Origin: Posidonia oceanica
Lineage: Eukaryota > Streptophyta > Magnoliopsida > Alismatales > Posidoniaceae
Reading direction: 5' to 3'
Assembly (NCBI GenBank): GCA_037176725.1
Contig: JAZBRS010000020.1
Span: 57,130,001-57,194,000, forward strand
DNA length: 64,000 nt
A program made the position numbers and the translations under genes. Below, one piece after another: positions 57,072-64,000 of the stretch (positions are counted from its first letter, which is position 1; every line of letters begins with the position of its first letter). The notes under the pieces were generated by a model that worked only from the letters and a program-made list of their open reading frames with translations, was not told the origin of the DNA and made no database searches.

Positions 57072-58024
57072 TGCTGACCTAGAGCGCGTGAGGATAGGGC
57101 TGCGACGGGGATGGAAAGGGCGATTCCTAATAGGAGCTATCGTCGCAAATGCGGATAGCTCAGAAGGGGAATGGTCACGAACAAGGTCGCAACAGGGGTG
57201 TCAAAAGGGGACAGTACTCAAGCTCCTGCAAGGGAACTCACTTACCGATCACTGCTGACACAAACAGAAGCAAACAGGGATTAGAAACTGAAAGACAGAT
57301 GCAAATGAGTTAAGTTAGATGGCATGAATGATATGTATGCTTTCTAGTATGCCCCCTCACCTATCTAGTGTATCCTAGTAGGTAATCTACTTCGGGTACC
57401 CTAGGAGTACGGGTCACCGACTCAGGTCAGAAAAAGCAGGTCCCCTATCGAACTCCTAGCCAGAGCTGAGGAAATAATAGGGTAGTGCGTTGGTGGCTCT
57501 GACCTCGCCAAAAGCGTGGATAGTACCCTCCAGTAGCATCGACACGACCCCTGGACAAAGGGGGCAGACCGACTGACTTGGGCCAAACCAGAAGCAGTGG
57601 AACAAGAGGTCGGGACCGTCCTTCGTAGAGTAGTGGGTGGACTCAGATGAGAAGAATGCATGTCCTATATGATGCTTATGCAATTGCTTAGAGTTTTTTA
57701 TCTTGCGCATTTTATTAACCCAAGGGGGTGCAGGATTGTTTGAAGTCTCTAGTTGCTCCTAGAAGTTCTTTTTACTTGCCATTTTTAGTTAGCCACAAGG
57801 AAAGCAATCAGTCTCTACTATCCTAGGCATGGCATGTGCAAAAGGAAAGAAAATCAACCAGATATGGCAGGCAAACAACATACAACACTGCAAAAGGCAA
57901 GTGCATGGCATGTGTAGGTGTTTGTGAGCATGATAGTGAAGAAAAAGCATTCATCATGTCAAAAGGCATGTATACAGGGCATGTGCGTGTGTAGTGGCAT
58001 AGCAAGTGTGTAAAAGAAGCAATC
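57072..58024 (-). other. Element 2 untranslated leader, cut by element 5
   Basis: Matches element 1 from about 7565 to 8497. No ORF. The primer site and 5' LTR of element 2 must lie to the right of element 5, outside the window. Confidence 0.8.
58020..58024. repeat. Predicted target site of element 5 (left copy)
   Basis: CAATC precedes the LTR start. The matching copy should lie beyond the window and was not seen. Confidence 0.5.
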
Positions 58025-61000
58025 TGTTGACACCCCATTTTGACAGGCTTGAATCAATTGGAATCTCCTGGTGACTTCTGGATCCAAACCTAGGTCAAAA
58101 CTACACATTCCTTTTCATCCTACCCTTCAAAACAAGCCTAAACTTGACCTAAGATTACACCCCTTTACCTAATCCAAAACTTACCCAAAAACTATAAGAA
58201 AACTCACCATTCCTAACTTAGCAAACCTACCCAAACACTTAGAAATTTTCAACCCAAAACCACTCCCAAAAACCCTAGAAAACCTAGGTAAAACTATCCA
58301 TTTTCTACACCTCGAAACCCTTCCAAAACTTTCTCAAAACTAAACCAAAGCTCTAGGCCCAATACTAGAGACCCTAGGCTACACACTCCCCAAATTTCAC
58401 CCCTTTTCAAAACTTCTAAACCCTCCATTTACCCAAATTATCCTTTTCTCTCTCTTGGATTATTCTTTTCTCTCTCCTCTCTCTCTCCTAATTATCCTCC
58501 TTCTTTTCACCCCCTTCTCTCCCTTCTTCTTGCCTGGCTAGGGGCCCCCCTTGTGCTTCTATCTCTTCTCAATCTTATTCCTATTTTTATCTCATTGTTA
58601 GCATTTTCTTTAACCTTCACAAAAATTATTTTCTTTCAACTCCTCTCTTTCCTCTTTATTCCTCCATTTCTCCCTTTTCCTCTTCCTTTTAATTTTCTTT
58701 TCCTTTCTCTTACTAAATCCCTATAAAATCCTTAAAAACCCCTAAAACCCTAAAACAAACGGAAAGCAAATCAAAACCCTAAAAAAAGTAATTAAAAACT
58801 TAAACAAACAATTAAAAAAACCAAAGCCTAACTAAATCTAACTAAAGCCAAAAACAAAGAATGCAAGCTAAAAAATGCAAAACAAACAAAAAGAAAATGC
58901 TGTAAAATCAAGGAAAAAATCAAAATGTAATCAAAACAGCTAAAAGCAAAATCCTATTAAAAACAACCAAGAAAACAAATCCTAAAAGAAAGAAAACACT
59001 TAAGAAATGCAAGGGCTAATAATTAAGAAGGAAAGAAAACCTAACTTACCAATCCTCAAAAGAAAAATTGAAGACTTAATTAAAAAATAAAAACAAAACA
59101 ATCAAAATTTAAGAACACCCAATTAAAAACTTAACAAGAAAACCTAACCCAAAAAAAATATTAAAAGAACTTAACAAACAAGAATCAAAAACAAATCAAA
59201 AAGGACTTAAGGAAAAAGGACTAAAATCAAAAATCTAAAACTCACCCTAATTAATCTAAAAACAAACTTTAAAAAATCCTAATTAACATCCCAAGTACTT
59301 AACAAGAAAAACATAATTAAAAAAAAAACAACTTAAAAGACTTAACAAACATTTAATCAAAATCAAAAACAAAGAAAACCCTAAAAACCCTAATCAAAAC
59401 TAAATCTCTCTAAACCTAATTAACTAATCAAAGACAATCATTAAAAAACTTAATCAAAGTCCTAACTTAAAACACAACTATTTTGAAAACCGTTTCTATT
59501 TTTATTTTATTTTTATCTAATTTATTTTCCTTCTTCTTTCCCCTTTCTTTCTTTCTTCCTTCCTTTCTATTATTTCTTTCTTTCTTCTTTTTTTTTGATT
59601 TCAGTCCGGCCCAGCTGCAGCCCTCTCCTCCCTTCCTTCTTTCTTTCTTTTTTTTCCTTTTTCTTTTTCTTTCGCGCATAGGCCCGCCCCGCTCGTTCGC
59701 CTCCTCTTCCTCCTTCCTTCTCCTTCTTCTTCTTCTCCCGCAGTTTTTCTTCTTCTCCCGCCAGTCATCTCCCTCTCTTCTTTGAATTCAATTCTCCCTC
59801 TCAATCCCATCGACCAACAGCTCATCCTCCTCCTCTCTTCTCTCAGCAGGATCTCCGGGGGGGGCATTAAATGCCCGTCTTCTCGCCGACCGTCCTCCCT
59901 CTGTCAACAGCAGCTCCCACCGGTGGAAATTCAAATTTAGCGCGCCTCGCAGCATCCCAGCTCCTGTTAAAACCTCAGCAATCCTTCTCCTTCACTGCCT
60001 TTTGTCGTCTGAGAGAGAGAGAGCATCCAGAGCCCAGAAGCCACCCCGATTCTCCCTCTCTTCCTCTGAAATTCTATAGCTCTTCTTTCTCTTTCTTCCC
60101 GACCACACCAGAGCCCTAAACAGCCCTCAAACTTCTCCCAATTCCTCCCCTAAATCCACCTAACCAACCACCATTTCAAGCCTTCATCCCACGACCAATC
60201 CACCACTGAATTCACCCTTCATCACCCTGAAAACCCAGCAGAACCCAACACCCCCTCCTCTCAAAATTCCCAACACTGCAACCCACCGAATCCCTCCAAA
60301 CTTGCCCCCTGCAACTCACTAGAATCCTACCTTTTAAACCCACCTGAGCTTCAGCTCCAAGCCTCACCACAAACCGAATCCATCACCATAAACACCTCTG
60401 CCCAATTCTGCCAGAAAAGCCTTCCAATCCCAATCTCCTTCCCCAACCTTTTCCCGGCTCTTCCAAACACCCAAACACACTCACTGAGACTCCAGAAGCT
60501 CGTCGGTGCCTTCCAATCGATCCAGAGAGCGGCGGACACCTCCCCCCACCTCTGGCGACCTGCAGAGCACCCATTGAAGCCAGTTTTCGCACCGGCCGTT
60601 GAAGCTTTGCTCCGAGCATCTGGGAAGCACCGGGGCACATCACTGAGGAGATCCGGACACTCCCGAGCCGTCGACAACACCTGCAACCACTAGACGACCT
60701 CCGCGGGCAAGCACTGAAGCCAACTGCGTCGAGGGGACGACCCAGCCCGCGAAAAAGGTACCTCTTCTTCCCCTTAACCTAGTTCTCGTTCCGGCATGCT
60801 TTTCCACCCCTCAGATTGGGGTTATCTTCCCTCTTTCACCGGATCAGCACCGCCACTGACCTGTCTTCTCCGGCGAGCTCCGAGCTCGTCTCGCCGCATC
60901 AGTGAACAGAGCGCCGCTCCGTTGATCGCCCGCGAACCGCATGGACTCCAGCGACTCTCCAGTAACTTCAGAATGCCACGACGATGCTCCGGTCATCTCC

Positions 61001-61650
61001 CTTGCCTTCGAGCAGGTCTGCAGCGCTCTGGCGTCTTCTCTGGCATGCTCCAGGCACTGTCACAGCTCCCTAACGCCACTCCGAGGTCCGTCGAGCTCCG
61101 AAGAACATCGCCGACCTTCCCGCGCGCCCCCAGCACCCCTCCTCCACTCGCGACGGCCACTAGTAGCACTATGCTACAGTGGTCGCCGCTGTTGCTTAAC
61201 ACTGTAGCTTTATTTCTCTTTACAATGCTATTTTGCCATTAAATTGCATTTTCAGTCCCTGTTTTTGATTTATTGCATTCTGGTCCTGCCTCTGTTTAAA
61301 ACTCATTTAATTTTACATTTAAATCATATGAAATTGCATGAAAAATCTAAAAAAAATTGATTAATTACATGTTAGTCCCTCTACAGTGTTTCCCTTCAGT
61401 GTTTATTTTAAGTCAGGTCCTCTAGCTTTCCATTATTGCATGTTAGTCCTTCCATCATTAATCTGATTTAATGCTTGTATTTTACCTTAATAAATTGCAT
61501 TTTTAAACCCTGTTGTTTTCCCTATTTGCACTCTAGTCCTCTGTTCTGTTAACTTATGCATTTATTTTTCAATTTTTCTTACTGCATTGCATCATTTCCC
61601 CCATATTTTCTGATTTTTGCATATAGGTCCTTCATTAATGCATAGCATAC

Positions 61651-61923
61651 ATTTAAATGCATATTTTGCTTATAAAATTGCATTTTAGATCCTGCATGTT
61701 TTAAAAATTGCACATAGGTCCTCTGCATGCTTATAAAAGCCATTTAAATGCATATTTTGCTTATAAAATTGCATTTTAGACCCTACATGTTTTAAAAATT
61801 GCACATAGGTCCTCCACATGCTTATAAAAGTCATTTAAATGCATATTTTGCTTATAAAATTGCATTTTAGACCCTGCATGTTTTAAAAATTGCATATAGG
61901 ACCTCTGTTTGCATTCCCAGACC
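61651..61923 (+). repeat. 91-bp tandem repeat with TATAAAA, three copies
   Basis: ATTTAAATGCATATTTTGCT starts at 61651, 61742 and 61833. Each copy continues TATAAAATTGCATTTTAGA and a GGTCCTC word. The other LTRs have about two copies of a related unit. Confidence 0.8.
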
Positions 61924-62496
61924 ATTCAGACCACTGTTTTGCTTACAAAATTGCATTTTGGGCCCTGTTTATTTCAAAATTGCATGTTAATCCCCTATAT
62001 GATTACAAAACTTGTCCTAATGCATGTTTACCTTGTAAAATTGCATTTTGAACCCTGCACTTTGCAAAATTGCACTCAGACCCTCCAGTTTTCAAAAACC
62101 TTGCATAAAAGCCCCTAACTTTCCAAAATCTTTGCATTTAGACCCCCACTTTTTCAAAAATTGCATATATGTTCCCAAGTTTTCTGAAAAATCATCCCTA
62201 GGTCTTTTCTTACATTCTGCATGCATTGCACTCATGCATTCTTGCATTTGGCATTCCTTGCACACACTTAAGCATTCTTAGCTCCCATCTACATGAGAGG
62301 ACCTATTGTGCATACCCCTAAATCTTCCTGTACACCTAGATCCATTCTTTTCCCCTGTTCTGGCCCCTCTACCTTGAAGCTGGGATATCTTCAGATCCGG
62401 CCGTTGGATCTTCTCAACCAAGCTACCTGCACGACCCCAGCGGAGCACTCTTCAGCATGGACCAAGCAGTTTTCAGATCAGGCTTTAGATTTCCAA

Positions 62497-62822
62497 GTAA
62501 GTCCTTCTGAACCCTTGCACAGCATTCATTTGCGCACCATTCGCATTCCATGCATTGTTTTTGCTTTCTGATTTCTCGAGCATGTAGAATAAGACTTCCT
62601 CTTCTTATCTATCAACTCTGCTTCCTCTTTTCGCGTACTCCCAGTGCTTTGTGTTGTGTTTCTCCTGGATTCACTACTAATTGCGACTTTCCTCCCCCTT
62701 TCCCACGATCCGATCGCGTCGCGAGCTCTTAGCAGCATGCGAGACACATTGTGGAACAATTTGGTGGGAAACAGTCACAAAACAGTGGTAATCCTTCCAC
62801 TTGCTTCCCTTCCCCATTGTAG
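62497..62822 (+). other. Possible intron inside element 5 LTR (326 bp)
   Basis: Donor TTCCAA|GTAAGT and acceptor TTCCCCATTGTAG|GTC. Length is identical to that in the element 1 LTRs. Confidence 0.4.
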
Positions 62823-62963
62823 GTCTTCACACCTACTTTGCGTGGTCTTTTAACGGCGCTCGTTCTCACACTTGCGCTGTTTACCTCCCCTTTGCTTCCC
62901 TTGCTCTTTTTCTTAGCATTTACATCTGCATGGTTTTATCGATGCTTTATTTCGCTTGTTTTG

Positions 62964-63515
62964 GCACCGTTTCGCGTGCCCGCTTCGCTCTTGGCATCGT
63001 TTTGCGTGTCCGCTTCGTCTTTGGCACCATTTTGCGTGCCCACTTTGCTTTTGGCACCGTTTCGCGTGCCCGCTCTGTTTTTGGCACCGTTTTGCGTGCC
63101 CGCTTCGTCTTTGGCACCGTTTTGCATGCCCGCTTTGCTTTTGGCACCGTTTGGCGTGCTCGCTCTGTTTTTGGCACCGTTTTGCATGCCCGCTTTGCTT
63201 TCGGTACCGTTTGGCATGCCCGCTCTGTCTTTAGCACCGTTTTACGTGCCCGCTTTGCTTTCCGCACCGTTTGGCATGCCCGCTCTGTCTTTAGCACCGT
63301 TTTACGTGCTCGCTTTGCTTTCCGCACCATTTCGTGGTCGCTTTGTTTTTTAGCACCGTTTCGCGTGCCTGCTCTGTTTTTGGCACCGTTTTGCGTGCCG
63401 CTTTGTTTTCTTGCACCGTTTCGCGTACCGCTCTTGTCTTTTGCGCCGTTTAGCGTGCCGCTCTGTCTTTTGCGCCATTTTGTGCGCTGCTCTCGTTTCT
63501 CGCGTTGTTTCGTGT
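62964..63515 (+). repeat. 30-bp tandem repeat in element 5 LTR, about 19 units
   Basis: Units start GCACCGTTTTGCGTGCCCGC and alternate between CTTTGCTTTTG and TCTGTTTTTG tails, giving a partly 60-bp periodic pattern different from the 180-bp pattern of the solo LTR. Confidence 0.85.
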
Positions 63516-64000
63516 GTTTTACACTGTTTTCCCTTGCATGTCGCCTGCATTGCTTGGCTTTACCGCCGTTTTGCTTTTCTGTCTGCATTTGCATATAGGG
63601 CAGTGATGCTTACTGCCTGGAGTTCTCACGAGCCAGGTTTCGCCCAGTTTGGAACACAGACAACGTTGCTGAGCACTTAGACTGCACGTTTACTTCCTTG
63701 CATCGCATCCCACCACTTAGAGTACACCTATGAGCATTCATTGGCATTTAGGCATTCAAACCTGCATTTCCCTGCGTATGCGAGCGTAAGCCTAGAAAGA
63801 CCGATTCTCGGGTGTGTCGGGGGTGCCTAACACCTTCCCCGCACATAACAGGAGTCCTTGCCCAGTCTTTTGGCCTGCAATGACCATATTGCCCTTATCC
63901 TAGGCATGAGTCATATCATTTGCATTCATCTGCATTTGTTTTCTTTTGCATTGCTTTGCATTGCATCTTTTACTTGGTTTTGCGTGTTAATTCACGCATT

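Larger units (their letters stand above)
58025..64000 (+). mobile_element. Element 5 LTR, nearly complete, cut by window edge
   Basis: Starts TGTTGACACCCCATTTTGAC, the best-preserved LTR terminus here. It is colinear with the other long LTRs: A-rich block 58720-59480, CT/GC-rich 59500-61180, 91-bp repeats 61650-61900, possible intron 62497-62822, 30-bp repeat 62964-63515 and conserved block 63785-63910. By alignment with 28733 about 212 bases are missing at the right. Whether it is a solo LTR or the 5' LTR of a full element cannot be decided. Confidence 0.92.

Noticed and set aside
1..64000. Host protein-coding or RNA genes between the elements
   Set aside because: After removing the nested insertions no unassigned stretch is left; all sequence belongs to element 2 or its insertions.

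Overview
The window is plant nuclear repeat DNA. I found no host gene. Nearly every base can be assigned to five nested LTR retrotransposon insertions of the Tat/Ogre branch of Ty3/gypsy. The support is: LTRs of 5.6-6 kb, a tRNA-type primer site TGGCGACTCTGCTGGGG, a GGAGGGGCATC polypurine tract, aspartic protease, RT, two RNase H domains and integrase, no chromodomain, and tandem arrays just before the 3' LTR. This points to a large-genome seed plant. The species cannot be named from the sequence.

Layout, oldest to youngest. Element 2 (minus strand) is the host. Its 3' LTR runs off the left edge (1-437) and its 5' LTR lies beyond the right edge. Its interior survives in four pieces: 438-1353, 28951-34128, 43790-46213 and 51774-58024. 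Four later insertions split it. Element 1 (plus strand, 1354-28945, 27.6 kb, both LTRs) has a near-perfect 5-bp target duplication, ACGGT/ACGAT. Element 3 (minus strand, 34129-43784) is a 9.7 kb gag-only element with duplication GAAGC. Element 4 (46214-51768) is a solo LTR with perfect duplication GTGAC. Element 5 (plus strand, from 58025) is seen only as an almost complete LTR that runs off the right edge. The host pol frame stays in phase when the solo LTR and one GTGAC copy are removed.

Elements 1 and 2 share one order: LTR, primer site, about 1.3 kb leader, gag, protease, a long acidic/Ser-Ala-rich spacer, RT, RNase H, a second RNase H, integrase, about 1.5 kb non-coding, a third sense ORF of 400 codons resembling plant mobile domain/DUF7745 proteins, then tandem hairpin repeats, polypurine tract and LTR. 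All gag and pol genes are broken by stops and frameshifts. Many stops are CAG to TAG, as expected from deamination of CHG-methylated DNA.

Most notable points: the third ORF, the same length (1203 bp) in both copies; two classes of short inverted-repeat units in arrays next to the polypurine tract; a possible 326-bp intron of identical length in three LTRs; a 30-bp LTR tandem repeat grown into a 180-bp higher-order array in the solo LTR; and a gag-only element whose LTR end and polypurine tract match those of the coding family, suggesting it moves in trans. All comparisons were made by eye.
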